Origin: Numida meleagris
Taxonomy: Eukaryota > Chordata > Aves > Galliformes > Numididae
NCBI RefSeq assembly: GCF_002078875.1
Contig: NC_034409.1
Location: 14,423,111 to 14,487,110 of the forward strand
Direction: 5' to 3'
Length of the DNA: 64,000 nucleotides
Of this stretch, positions 26,950 to 40,579 are shown in pieces. A model generated the notes under the pieces. That model saw only the letters and a program-made list of their open reading frames with translations. It was not told where the DNA came from and searched no databases. Every line of letters begins with the position of its first letter. The stretch's first letter is position 1. Both the position numbers and the translations under genes were made by a program.

Positions 26950-29525
26950 CAGCTTCCAGAATGGTACTTGGAAGTAACTTTGACTAGCACATAGAATTGA
27001 ATAATTTTATTTGATAGTAGATTTACTATATTGGAAACTATTTTAGTTACTTTGCTTCATGTACTTCACACAGCTAATTTTGTTTCTATGAGACAGTTTT
27101 GGAATTTCCAGCACAGCACAGCTGCATGAGGTCACTTCAACAACCTGAAAAAGCATCCTTCATAGCTTCTGCAATGGTTTTAAATATGTAGCAAATACAA
27201 GCACACATATTTTGTTAACAACTGGTTGGTCTAGCTTTCTTTATGAGACTGAAAATCCCTGGTCAGCTCTTTCATTTACACTATTTTCTCCCTCTCACCT
27301 CTTACTACAGTACATCTCACTGCCTCCTTCAAGCAAATTTTTCACTGGTGTTTCAACCCCAAATGACAAGAACTCCTACTTGAAGGTGAAGTGATTGAGG
27401 AAGGTTTTGTAAGCACTTGCAGTTATCAATTACAAGTATATCTTAGTAGGCTCTTATGGACACCAAGTGTGGAAAAAAAAGTAAGAAGTTAATCAGAAAT
27501 TGCAACACAGTTTAAGGAACTCAAAAAGAAGTGAAGAAAACCAAGGCCATCCAAAATGACCTACTGAATAGAGCTAAGACTTGTTGTTACTGAGACTTCT
27601 TGGAATTCTTGCTCCACAGTACCACTTTGCTATTTTAACTGCAGGAAAAAAAATAACAAAAAACTAAAAGTAGAAATTAAATGCCAATGAATTCTACAGT
27701 ATTCTAAAAACAGTATTTTATTTCATTTCCAAACATCCAAGCCTTAAAAAAATTACCACAACTCCTAAAAATGAACTGACTTTGGAAAGCATATCTCTTT
27801 GATCACTATCATCCCATCTGTCTTTTTCTGTTTATCTTTAAAATCTAAGCAATACATTAAAAGGTTAAATTGACAATGGAAAGTCAAATACAGACTTTTT
27901 TCTAATGATCTTCCAGTTCTTGTTTTGACCTTTGCGGTGCTCAAAGGAAGCACGAAGTTAAGACATCATATTTTTCTACCGAAGGCAATGCTGACATAAC
28001 AAGTTGGTTGACTCTAAAAAAAGCCTATTCTAAACCTTAAGAGGCTAAAATCCCAAAGGTAAACATTTAAATATGGCTAGGTTATAATATCTACCTTCTG
28101 TCAGCACATTTGGAATACACAACTTCCTGGTGTAGAAGGACTTCTACTTTCAAGAGGAAAACAGCTAGAAACCACACTGTTTCCTTCAGCTAGGCCAGGT
28201 TTTTGTTTCTTAGAGTAACAAGAAAGAAATAACAAGCAGCACTGCACAACAAAGGCTGAGAAAAGAAAGGAAAAAAAAAAGAAATAGCAGCAATAAAATA
28301 CTAGAAAGCAAAGAAACAAGATTTTTCAACACAGCTAAATAGCTTGCCAAAACACTTATTCTCAATAATAGTGTAATCAAAGCAACAGATGGCTAGCAGC
28401 TAATGGAACAGAAAGGCATCAGGAACTGTCGTAAAGAATTATCTCATGAAACATCAAGCACTATTCCAAAGTTTACCATGCCTTAGGCTATCAACATGAC
28501 AGCACTTTGAGAGAAAGTATCTGGCACCTCTGAGGACAGATCAGCTAGAGCAAGTAGATCATTACAATTAAAATATTTACCCTAGAGTAATATATCTGAG
28601 TTTAGAAAGAGTATAAATTCAGAATAGAAATTATACAAAATACTAAATCTAACAGTCTATAAGAGCATGGGGGTATCTGGGCCAAATCAAACTTCTTAAA
28701 ATGCAGCTCGCACCTTACACAACTTGGCCAATCTCTAAAGCCGTACATTAAAGAAGCAGTAGGCCAGTTAAACTGAAGATGAGACTTCACTACAGAAAAC
28801 CCAGTTACTGCTTTCTGACAAGGATTAGAGAGTCGCACTTCTCCTGCCCCCCATGCAGCTTCAAGTTGCACCTGCTGACTCAAGTCCATAACTAAAGCAC
28901 AGAAGTGTAAGGACACAAAATCTCATTAGTACTTCTGATCTCTGGATGGCAGGTTGTGATCAGATGTTTTCTCTCACCCCAGAATATCATTATGTATGTG
29001 CTCACTCTGCTAGCTGGTTGAACAAAGCCATTACAAGCACAGAAATCTTAGGTTTTAGTTCTAATTCCATCTTAGCAGTTATGATCAGGAATGAGCACTA
29101 CAGAGAGCTATAATTTGTTTGGTTTTATGTTTACAAAAAACTCTAATTCCAGACAAAACATCCTTTAAATGCTATGTTCTAAATGATTTAAATACCTACC
29201 AAAACCCATCTGGGGTTTCTTGTTCCCCTATGAGTCTTTGCAACAAGATAATAATTACCTACACAAGTGACAGCTTCTCATTTCTAAAATCAGTGTTACA
29301 CATTGCCAACAGGTCTAAAGTGTCCTCAAATACATTAATGTGACAAATTTTAGAAAGTTATTTTATTTCAAATTATTTTCATTTATTATTTGCATGTTTA
29401 ACTGATTGGGGACAATACTTGCAGCAGGAAAGAAGGGAGATGAAAGGGGAGATGAATAAATAATTAAGCGCCTGACTCGATCCACACAGAGGACATTATT
29501 CATCACCCAGGAACTGCAGCACTTT

Positions 29526-29549
29526 GATGTAAGACTTTTGTCTTACATC
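29526..29549. repeat. perfect 10-bp inverted repeat with a 4-base loop
   Basis: GATGTAAGAC, then TTTT, then GTCTTACATC. The arms are perfect complements, giving a compact hairpin on either strand. There is no gene or terminator context. It lies inside the large COG5 intron. Confidence 0.85.
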
Positions 29550-32236
29550 TTTCTGTGTTGCTTTCTGATGCAACACACTTTCCAGTTCTGTATGCCACTT
29601 CAAAATAACCCCAAAATTTAAATATTTTGTTATCATAAGAAGACATCCAAATGTACAATTATGCAGAATTTCACATGGTATTGAGCAGCAGATCGATAAT
29701 ACAATGAAACACCCATTTTTCAGAGGAGACTGAGACAAAGAACAGGTTCTTAACCTGAGAAAAAAGGCAAAATGAATTATATTATCTTGTTTAGATGAGT
29801 ATCATGGCTTTTTGATCAGATTTTTCACTCTGCTGTATGCAGATGTGGCTTATTAATGCCTCATACGTTCTTCTTGGATCACCTAATTGCATTACTCCTG
29901 AACCTGTTAACAATCAACAGTCAACAGTACAAACCACAAATAGAATTACAGTCTGGAAAAGGCATTTAACAATAACATACTATCTTATCTGGAGAGAAAG
30001 AACCTCAGTGTAGCCTTAGTTTTGAAGGGAGACAGATACACTAAAGCACCAATTAAATAGACTGGGATGGATTACACAATGACCCAACCAAAGCCAGGGT
30101 CAGTCTCTGCTAGCAGAATTTCATACCCACTGTTTACCTATGAGCATTTAAACCAAACAGAAACCACTTCATTCAAACTGGTATAAAACACTTGAATGGA
30201 CAGGGACTCCGGAGGAAGAATACTTTATTTCAATTGTGATTAAATTTGTTCTATAGGGACTAGACCCCTGTAATTAAAGCATTGCAATGTCTGTGACGAA
30301 GAAGAGCCTCTGTGTTTCTCATGCCAACCTTACCTCAACTATTTTCAGTGAGATCTTATATTAGCTTGCCTTTCTTATTTGGAACAGCACTTCCTCATTT
30401 TGCAGCTCTGCCTTAGCCATTTCCCATTTCACCCTCCACCTCTCCTGTAGTCTTGCTCTTAAAACAGTCCCTTCCATTCATATCTTTCTTAGCAGCTATC
30501 TTCAGCTTCTCAACTTACTTACCAGTTTCCATACTGACACATACTGTCCTCAGTCTCCTCCATCCTCCCCTTAGAGCATATTTTATTTACAAAGCCTTTC
30601 ACAGTTGAGCTGCTCATAGCAGTGGCCTATGCCTCTCTGCATATAAATGGCTGAATCAATTACCGTATTTGCATTAATTATCCTAAAAAGCATTGGAATC
30701 AGATACTTTCCTGTACTTCTATATACTAGCTAGCCTTAGTGCAGTTTCAGTTTAGCAAGCTGGTCAGAGCTGACCCAGATGTAACGGTTGACATGCTTCC
30801 AGTCCACAGAAACCACCTGAACAGATGGACAACCAGAACACACCAGACTATGAAGCAGCCTCTAATTTAAAATCATTTCAGTCTGAGAAGAAAGCTGAAC
30901 TCAATGTTATTAAACATTCCTGTGTTTTCATGACTGATACTCTACGCGGAATAATTTTTTAGTGATCACAGATGACATTTACTAATTGGTATGAAACCAA
31001 ACTAAGCATTTCATGTTTCAGAATAACTAGTCTCAATGGGAAGATCTAAAATGCAAGGTAATTTTTTCCTAACCCACACAACGCATAGCTACTAATTCCA
31101 AAAGATATGTAAAACCAGCAGAGCTACCCATGCTCTTTGAAAAGCATTATCAACCTCTAAGTTAACGTGTATTTAAAATGTCATCAACAATGGAAGATTT
31201 TTAACATTTTGTTGGCAATTGGGCAAATTAATCAAGATGAACCTTCAGAAAAAAAAAAAAAAAAAAAAAGACCATGAGTGAATTTAAAAATCATCCAGCT
31301 GATTCTCTTATAAAGTTGTCACTAAACAGAACATAAAGATTTTGGCAAACAGCTAAGTGATGATTCATAGCAGAATGAAGGGATATAAAACATTAATGAC
31401 TTCTCAATTTTCACCTATTACTTTACCATAAAAGACAGTTAGGTAGAACTACTGTACAGATTAGATATATTTTCAGGAATATCCATTTATAGAAACTATT
31501 TATAAACCACTTTCTTGCACTGTCATAAAAACAGGAACAAAAATGATGGGATTAGCATGGCCACTGAATAACAAATCCTTACAAATAAACACCGGAAAGT
31601 GCAGGCTATTTGTTGTGCTGCACTGAAAAGTACAGTGAAGTACTGGATAATGGAGTATTTTCAAGTCACAGATTTTCAGTCTAATTCTGTATTTATGAGT
31701 CACAAACACCTACAGGAAAAAAAAAAGAAGAAGAAAAAAAAACCCAGACACAGAATCTGTCAATCCATTTTGATTAACCATTTATGCAAGCTAAGAGCAG
31801 TGAAGAATTTTAAAAATACTGCCCCACAGTTGGACATCAATTACATTAAGCTTCCTAAATTACCTTTACATAGGGCAAGTGCACAATGGCAAAGTGATAT
31901 AAAGCTTTCTACATCACAGCTGAAAGCAAAGTCCACACAGTCCCATAATCTGTTTCTAAATTCAGTATATACATTTCAATAAATGCACAGATCCATCAAA
32001 ATCGGAAAAATCAGAATCTCACAGCATAAAGAGATAATCACTATGTCTATTATTTCCAAGGCTTTATAACCCAGCGGTAAAAAAATAAATCAAAATGTGA
32101 AAATAAAACCTCTGCTAATTTTACAAGAATGCCTACTTGCACAGTGTAAAAGATGAATCAGCTAGTTTACAATGACTTCTCCACTAACAAGTCTTTCTTT
32201 TTTCCTTAACAATCCTTTTAAGAATATATACTTTCA

Positions 32237-32285
32237 ATATATATATATACTTTCAATAACAGAAATATATATATATATATATATA
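32237..32285 (+). repeat. (TA)n microsatellite, two blocks
   Basis: Two runs of TA repeats (about 32237-32249 and 32264-32285) are separated by CTTTCAATAACAGAA. The CTTTCAATA word also precedes the first run (32231-32239), suggesting a small local duplication. Confidence 0.85.
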
Positions 32286-34092
32286 AAATTTTCCTTTACC
32301 TATTCTCTACTTATTAAATATTGTTTTCCAATACTTCTACCAGGAATGAACGTGACCAAGAAATGTTACAAAACACATCCAGGAACTTAAATGACTAGAG
32401 GTAAATGAAATTCTTTGGTATTTGCACTCGCTGCACATTTTTGAGATTTCCTTTAGGTTACTGTATTTGTTACAGAGATTAATCACTAATACTCCAAACA
32501 TTTATTATTTCTATTATCTTTTGAATCACATTCATATATGCATTTTTACACTGTTACGGATCAGCATAGTGATGAAACAATTAACAAGTTTTAGAAGGCG
32601 CTGTGAATGTAACAGGAGAAGAAAGTGAATCCACCAACCTCAGCATTACTAGCAGTACCACGTTCGTGTCATTTTTTTATTTTCTGCATTTTTTACTAAT
32701 AAGAACAAATGCATTTGGTGTTTTCTCTGGCAAAAGCACAGGGAACAAACATCCCATGACTTGGGATCTTATACCACTTCCACATTTACTTCACATTTTC
32801 CATCTGGAAGATAAAGACAATGACCCACAACTGAGATCTGTGTTAAAGGTATACCTATTTAAATATTGCAGCACACATCATCAGTCACTTATTTTCAGTT
32901 TATAATTAATTTTTTCAAAGAAGAGAAATGTCTGTCCACGATTTCTTGGGAAAAAAAAAAAGTAGATGTTTACATTTACATCTAACATTTACAAGTTAGA
33001 TTTGATAGCGATGTGTGTAATTAACCAAAAAGGACAATATTGCCAACACAGCACTGGAACAGATTCAGTAATAGGGCATTTTTAGGAATCAGATCATACA
33101 TACGTTGCAGGATACATAAATGCAAGGCCAAGCCCAGTAACGTATTTTCCCCTAGTGAAAAGCAAGAACATGTATTTTCTTCTCAACACATCCCTGTACA
33201 CTTCCTTCCTCTCCTACTCTGCCTCTTGAGCATCTGACAAATACTTTTAGTTTTTAAATGCTGAAGATTCTCTTTCATTTCAAACTGTTGTCGTGACAGG
33301 TTTCCATAGTGCTTCCCTGCAGCAATCATTGCTTCTGCCTTCTCGATTTCTATTTTAAAAAATAACTTAGAGTAGCAGAAAAGGAAGATTAAAAAAAAAA
33401 TGCTCAAATAAACTGCCTCTGCACTACGGCCAGAACAGCAGCAGAAAGGATGCAATGTTGAAAGACACTGTTCGCTCTCCCATACCCCTCTGAAGGTTTA
33501 AAGTCACTGGAGAGAAGGCAAACTTATTTTTATTATCAGTTTCAACCACATTAATTCTCTGGTAAGAAGTAACAGCACTGCAGTTAATGAAAATTCAGTG
33601 AAACAGCAGTTCTTTTAACGGCTTCAATCTCTTTTCAAGTTATGGGGAAAAAAAAAAACAATCCACTAACTAGAATCTGGCCTCAGGAGCTTGCTCAGGA
33701 GTGACTGTCAGCAAGTCACTGAGGCCTACATCCCCCAACTGACCTGAACTCCAGCTTCCCAGGTACCAAGGACACGCTGCCCTTCATAGGCTATGGCTGT
33801 TCTCCCATTTGACTCGTAAGCCCTGCATACCTTGGGTCCACACCATCTTTATTAAGGAGATTCAAATAAATGAGTACAAATGAGTTGTCTGATTTGCACA
33901 AGTAAATGATAAGACCTCACAAGCTGGTAAAAGATGACAGAGGTGCCACAGGGACAAGCCATAGAACAGCATGCTACCGCCCTAGACATGCTGGAGCTGC
34001 AGGGCAAGGCACTTTTTAAAAATGAGAAACAGCTCAAAGCCTTTCAGGGGTTGGAATGACATCAGGTTTCACTCCCACTCCCTGAAGATGTG

Positions 34093-34168
34093 TTCCAAGG
34101 CCTGTAATACTGAACACAAGCGCCTTCATGCTCCAAGGCCTGAAATACTGAACACAAGCACCTTCCAT
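34093..34168 (+). repeat. two-copy tandem repeat, 38-bp period
   Basis: TTCCAAGGCCTGTAATACTG at 34093 and CTCCAAGGCCTGAAATACTG at 34131 start two adjacent 38-bp units that also share GAACACAAGC and CACCTTC-like ends, with only a few mismatches. It is a local duplication with no coding context. Confidence 0.85.
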
Positions 34169-37041
34169 TCTTTCTCTCCTTCCTTCCTTCTGTGAAGTTA
34201 AACAAGCAGCCACTCATGCCTAAAAGGCTCAGGTACTTAAGTTGAGTAAAGGTATTGGCTTGGGAATGATGGCAAAACAATTTCTCTAACAGCTACAAAC
34301 ATGTGCCTACATAAAAGAAGGGGCAGGTTTTGCACAAGGACCTCTCTCTCTCCCTCCCCATTTTTACTGCTGTAATGTTTACCGTGTGCAGCAAGACTTA
34401 AGAGCATTATAAAAATCTCAGTCTTTCCATCGCAAAACCAAAACGTTGATACTTCACCCCTATTGCAAAGATGCTCTAAGGGTAACAGCAACTCAAAGGA
34501 GTTCTGGTAACACGGATAATGGACTTATTTAATCTGAATCAAACTCAGGTAAAGTTTTACTGGAAAGACAAGTCTCTCAGATCAAAAACAGAAAACACAG
34601 AATACCAGGGAATAGCAACAACATTTTACTAAGTGCATCTGGAAACAATGTGCAGTAAATATGAAACTTGGCACAGGGGATTTCTGGCAGTTGTGAAAAG
34701 GTTTTTCAGACTCTGTACATGTTTTCCTTCTGCTTGAAACTTGAGTAACGTACATGATCTAAAACCATGATTTTTGATTTATCCCGAATACAAAGAACTC
34801 ATCTGACAAAATGTTACAGCTTAGTACTCTCTCTCAGTGAACTGATCCATTAAAACCATGCACACAGTTGTAGAAGTTCACACAAAGACTAAACAAAATA
34901 AGACAGCTGAGCACATCAGCTAAAAACTGTATTTTCTGTTTATATATCAACAGATAAAGCAATGCAGACTGACAAAAATAAAAAATACAAAAAGATCACG
35001 AATATTTTATCTTTTACAAGAAACATAAATAATTTAGTTACTCTAACCGAATACACATACTCTGAATGATACACATTAAAAAGTAGTCCTAGTTTTCTGG
35101 TATACTAAATGTCTTAAACAGAGACCAAAATGTCATTTAAATCAGATATTGCTGACAAGATAGCAGATGATTGAAATCCATGCAATTTTTTTTAGACAGA
35201 AGTCTAGAGGAATGCCCAGAAAGAGATCCTCAGTATATAACACTGTCCTCCTCCTGTGCTCAAATCCATCACTGCTACGTCATACACATTATTAATAATG
35301 ACATACTACACAAGTTAAGATCAAAAATGCACAATTCTACTTTTAACAAAATGCCACTATCACCACTGGAGAAACAGTACAGCTGACAGATCTGGGAGAT
35401 TTGAGCACGTTTTGACAAAAGGAAATTTTCTGCTGTCCCCTTCAGCTTATTAATGTAGTACGATACTGACTGTGTAACTTCAAGTGTTTAAATTCTGCAA
35501 TGCATATATATTTTAATGTATGAATTTATATTATTTACGTAAGTTCTGGAGCATCACCCCAACCTACAGAAGTACTGTGTCCATCTTCCTTCAATTCTAA
35601 TGTTACTTGTGTTTTCAAAAAACAATCTCTGATATAGAAACGGAAAGCCTGAAAGGCTTAATGTGATAGTTACCTCACACAAAAATTATCTACATGTAAT
35701 TTGTACTTAAATTTCTAAGACATAAGCTATAGTCTACTCTTTTTTCATGATTCTATTATCTTTACATATGCAGTATATTGAGTGAGTGAGTGGGAGTGGT
35801 GATTACAGTACAAATATTTTGAGTGAAATTCCACACTAGATCCCTTCAAATTACTTGTAGTATCTTAGAAGAACATTACCCCTCAAAATGCTGAGAAATT
35901 TTCTCTCTGAGTATACTTACAAAGCATTCCCTATGCATGCACTGAGTCCCATCAAGCCACAAACTTACATCCTTTGGTCCACTTGGGCTGTATTTCAATA
36001 TTATACTCCAACTGAAAAGCTTGAGCATATATCAGCCAATAGCTTAAACATTACTGAAACGCATGTTGAATACTTTTACTTGGGAAGACATTATTCAGGT
36101 TCAAATCTCTATAGCATCCACTGATGGAGAGTGTCTTTTCTCAGACATTGGTCTATGTTTCCCAAGCTGAAATTCTTCCCTACTCTATTTAATAAGCATT
36201 CTACATAACATGCATTTTATCGGTCTGACTAGCAATAACTTTAACTTTTTTTTGTTTTGTTAATTTTAAAAATACTTGTTTTCTTCAGTAATTTTTCATT
36301 TATCAGTTATTGTTTTTTTTTAATTTTCATCATTATCTATCCCACGTTATCTGCATTTCTCTTGTGGTTTGCTTATCAAAGCCAGCCACTGATGTCCTTG
36401 CAAGTAACAGGACTCCAGGTAATGGGTACCTAAAAAAGTGATCATGCAGATTTTCACCATTCTGACAGGCTACAATGATTTTCTTTTCTTCCAGCTCTAA
36501 AGTATGCTGCTCACCTACAAACACAAGTAAGCAAACTGCTAGTATACAATGTCCTTGAACGCCGTATGCTGACAGAGTCATGAATTTATCAATGTATGAA
36601 ATACAGAACTGAGTTGTAGATGAGATGATTTACTTTGTTCACAGTAACAAGTATTTTCCATTAGTGGTAACAAAACACATCACTATATTGTGTCCATATG
36701 CATTGTTTTGGACTTGTACCACCCATTGCCTAATTGCTGCCAATCACTGTCACTACCCCCATTTTTCACTCTTTCTTCTTTGATAGCTTTCCTTGACCTT
36801 GATTATTCCAAGGAAGATTGGCACAGTGGAAATACAGAAAAATACAAGAATGTCCAGAGTATCATATTAAAATTGGGCATTCAATTGCATGTAAGAAGCA
36901 ATTGAGATCTTCCTTTCATATTGATAATCTCTTAAGAAAAGTCAGTTGCTGCTAAGCCTGCCCCTCCTCCAGCTGATAATCCTGAAAGTCATACTTTTGC
37001 TTTTTCACATTCCAGAATATGGTTTCATACCTGTGTATTTA

Positions 37042-37535
37042 AATCATAGAATCATAGGACCAGGACTCTAACCATCTACCTACCACTAACCATGTCCCTT
37101 AGTACCACATCTAAACATTTACTGAACACCTTCAGGGATGGTGACTCGACCACCTCCCTCAGCAGCCCATTCCAGTGTCTGATCATTTTTACAGAGAAGA
37201 AATTTTTCCTAATTTCCAACTGAACCTCCCCTGGTACAACTTAAGGCCATTCCCTCTCACCCTATCACTAGTTACACAGGAGAAGAAGCTGATCCCCACC
37301 TCACCACAACCTCCTTTCAGGCAGCCATAGAGAGCGATAAGGCGTTCCCTGAGCCTTCTCTACTCCAGACTGAACCATTCCAGTTTCCTCAGCTGCTCCT
37401 TATAAGACTTGTGCTCCAGATCCTTCACAGCTTTGTTGCCCTTCTCGGGACACACTCCAAGGCCTTGATGTCCTTCTTGTAATGAGGGACCCAAAACTGA
37501 ACACAGTAAAATCTCCACATGCATCAGTGCTCTGT
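37042..37535 (-). mobile_element. CR1 LINE, 3' half of about 490 bp
   Basis: The plus-strand text starts with the inverted tail (AAATCATAGAATCATAGGAC) and continues through GGATGGTGACTCGACCACCT, CAGCAGCCCATTCCAGTGTC, GAACCTCCCCTGGTACAACT and CTGAGCCTTCTCTACTCCAG to GACCCAAAACTGAACACAGT. This is CR1 in the same orientation as COG5, covering the end of the ORF and the 3' untranslated region. It has many point changes and small indels and is inactive. Confidence 0.96.
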
Positions 37536-40500
37536 TACCTTAACTCTTAAAGGAAAAATGCTTTGTTATCTATTGACACGTTATATTTTTCAGGAGTACA
37601 TTACCATTGCTAAGCAGGTATGCCTATATTATAATGAACAACCTGTACTCATGGCACTAAAAAAAAGATAAAACCTATTTGTCTTAAAAAATTACAAACA
37701 GGTAAGTCAGGTAAGTTAACAGGCAGGTTACTAGTTTTTTTTTTTAATTCTTTAAATTGAATTGCACATCCTCTACAAAAATGTCCTTTAGTTCTTGATG
37801 ACTATAGGCACAGTTGCAGAAATTCTCAAGTCCTATTTGTCATTTTACCTTTCACCTTAAATTCTTCAGTAACTCACAAGTCACAGTCTTTCCTAAACTA
37901 CTGATTTATACTCACACATTTTTTTCATTAATAAAGGTAGAGAATGAGGAACAGTAATCTGAATGAGGAATGATAGAAGTCATGTGCACGAAGTTGGAGC
38001 CTGTAGGCATGCACATGCTATAAAATTGAATGTTAAACTGACATGAGGACTACAGATCTCTTCACATCAGTAATATATTGAGACAGATTTTATTACTTAC
38101 AAATAATTCATTTTAGTATTTCTTAAAACGTCTGTAACAGACTCTGGGTGTGATATGGGAATCTGAACAAATTTTTGGTCACTTCTTGCCTTGTGAAAAA
38201 CTTTTGTCAAAACATTCTGCACAAGACATTATTGAAATGTCTATGAATCTAATAGAATATGTCCTCCACAGATGTAAACTATTTCCTATGAAACAAAATT
38301 ACAGCTAACATCAAGAAAATTTCTTCTCAGGTGAGAAAAAAGAAAAAAGATACATTTCCCATTTTTTCCAACTCTTTGTCTCTACTCAGCAAGTGCAACA
38401 AAAACTTTGTCTTCCCAAAGTGTACAGAGGAAGGAAATCCAGAGTATATACATGACCATTTGTTTCTGTGCCTCTGATAGCTTGGATTCAGATGAATCAG
38501 AAATAAGCTAAAAATATTGGTTATCACAGAAAAAAAAAAAACTGCATAATACAGTCTTCCATGTTTTAGCATTTCAGAGTAAGAGCTTGAAATAGTATTC
38601 CTCCCACACTCAAAAAATTGAAGATATGCAAAAATTCCCACGTGCAACTTTATTATCTATTATTGAAGTGGAAAAGTGACAACATTGGCAAAATTTTGCC
38701 ATTTTTGGTAATAAAGAAGGAAAGCAAATGAACTGGCTTCTGTCATGAATTTTCTAGTGAACAGCTGGGAAGGAGGAGGCAAACAGCAGCATTCCAAAAG
38801 CCACACTAAAAAAGATGAGCCACAGATTGAGAAAAGGTAAAAAGAGTGTCCATTTCTCTTTGGTTTGAGATAAAAAAGGGCAAAACAAAAAGTAAATCTG
38901 TAACCTATCAATAACAACATTGAGTGGTTAGAGCTTATATTTATCTCTTAGCTTAGGTGAACAAATACTTTGCAGAAAGACACCGTTAACATTGTATTAC
39001 CTCTATCTCTGCACAAAATATGAGTCTTTAAAATGTTCTCATCTTACTCAATATTTTGTTGTCTCTCTTCTGTCTTTTCTATTTCACTAAGTCAGTGGCA
39101 AGCTTTGCATTTTCTTGAGACTCAAGCCTTCCTCTATAAGAAGAAAACCAAACAGTACAACAGTGAGGAATTAAAAATCAAACTTGAATCTGTCTCAACT
39201 ATTCCTGAGTGTATAAAAATAGATGTGGAGTTATGTGCATCCATATAACAGAGATATAGTTTAAATTAGTAGTTAATATTCAAAATCTTCAATATGTAAC
39301 ATATATTTTTTAAAAAAACTAATTTACTAAAAACATGTACATAATTTATCTTAATAGTCCAATACTGGAGTATAAATTTAATGAAAGTTATTTTAAAATA
39401 CAGTTTATTATGGTAAAATGAATTGTGTGATTCAGCTGAACTTGAGAAATATCCTTGGTCAAATCCAAAGAAACTTCAATATGGACTTCAGTAATTCAAA
39501 TACTATTTTAAATGATATTTGAAAAATCTTACGTATTTAATACCATCTCAAAATATCTGCAGTTTCCTTGGAAATTAATTAGGATAGCAATTTTAATCAT
39601 TTATATACTAAAAGCACTTACCAAATGGCAAATTCATTATCAGTCTATCACTGTTTTTTTATATGTAGACTAAGAGGACTTGGATTTTATACTTCAGTTA
39701 ATTAACACCTTTTTTTCCCCACCAAGTTTTGCATGGCTACCATGTCTGCCTGCAGCATAATGCTCTACACAGTCTTAGCTTTATTTATTGTTGTCTTATA
39801 ATACAGTTGGCAACACACCCATCTAAAGCTATTATTAAAAACGTAGTTAAAGCTAAATTTGTTTATCTAACAAAACGTGTAGCTGTTGCTTCTATGTTAA
39901 TTAAGAAACTGATGATTTAAAAACACCATTACACATTCCACCATACAAATACTATTTTCCCTCTTGCTCTTGCAACCAGCTGTATCCTCAACACCTTCCC
40001 CTCTGACACCAGGGACTACTTATGTACTAAGCAGTAATAAAACACAGGATCAATACTCTACTGACTCAATGCCTGACCTTCAGTAGCAATTCATCCAGAT
40101 CTCTGTCTGACCATCTCTAAAACAACAGTCAAAGGTTTCTGCAGTCCCCACGGTACTTTCCTGGATTACTCCCTGTACTATAGATATCCTGAAATAAAAG
40201 CTAGACACACACGGGAAAAGTTATTAAAAACTCCAACTTCTTTTGCACTACTTGCTCATTCTCCTCTCTGAGATGCTGACACCTCTGCTTTCTGAAGCCA
40301 AGGTAACTGCAACATGAGAGAGATGCATATCTTTGTAACTTTGTTTTGGTGCAATTTTTCTAATAAAAGCCATCTATTATTTTAACAAACATTTTCCAGC
40401 TAAAATAATATTACTCTAGGGAGGTGGATATTAATGATCAATGCTATCACTTCTGCTCTGATTCTCTTGAACAAATATGACCCCGTTCCAGAATCTTTAA

Positions 40501-40579
40501 AAAGAGAAAGGAAATATATATATTTGGTGCTACTTAAAAAATGTTTTTTGGGGTGTCATTTTGTCCAGAATCAAAAATG

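Noticed and set aside
26730..26990. Minus-strand open frame rich in F, Y, I and L
   Set aside because: It is a translation of the 11-bp AT minisatellite and includes an X from the N base. Not a protein.
28602..28916. Minus-strand open frame of 104 codons beginning MSLHFCALVMDLSQQVQLEA
   Set aside because: It is partly protein-like in composition, but I found no motif, no splice signals and no homologue that I recognise.
30300..30560. Minus-strand E/K-rich small frame (EMAKAELQNEEVLF) in a pyrimidine-rich tract
   Set aside because: The peptide is explained by the purine-rich minus strand. It is only 38 codons, with a stop before the candidate GTAAGG donor.
31599..31982. Plus-strand open frame of 127 codons, the longest outside CR1
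   Set aside because: It is built around an A tract giving a polylysine run, and its composition follows the AT-rich background. It has no family resemblance, so it is most likely chance.
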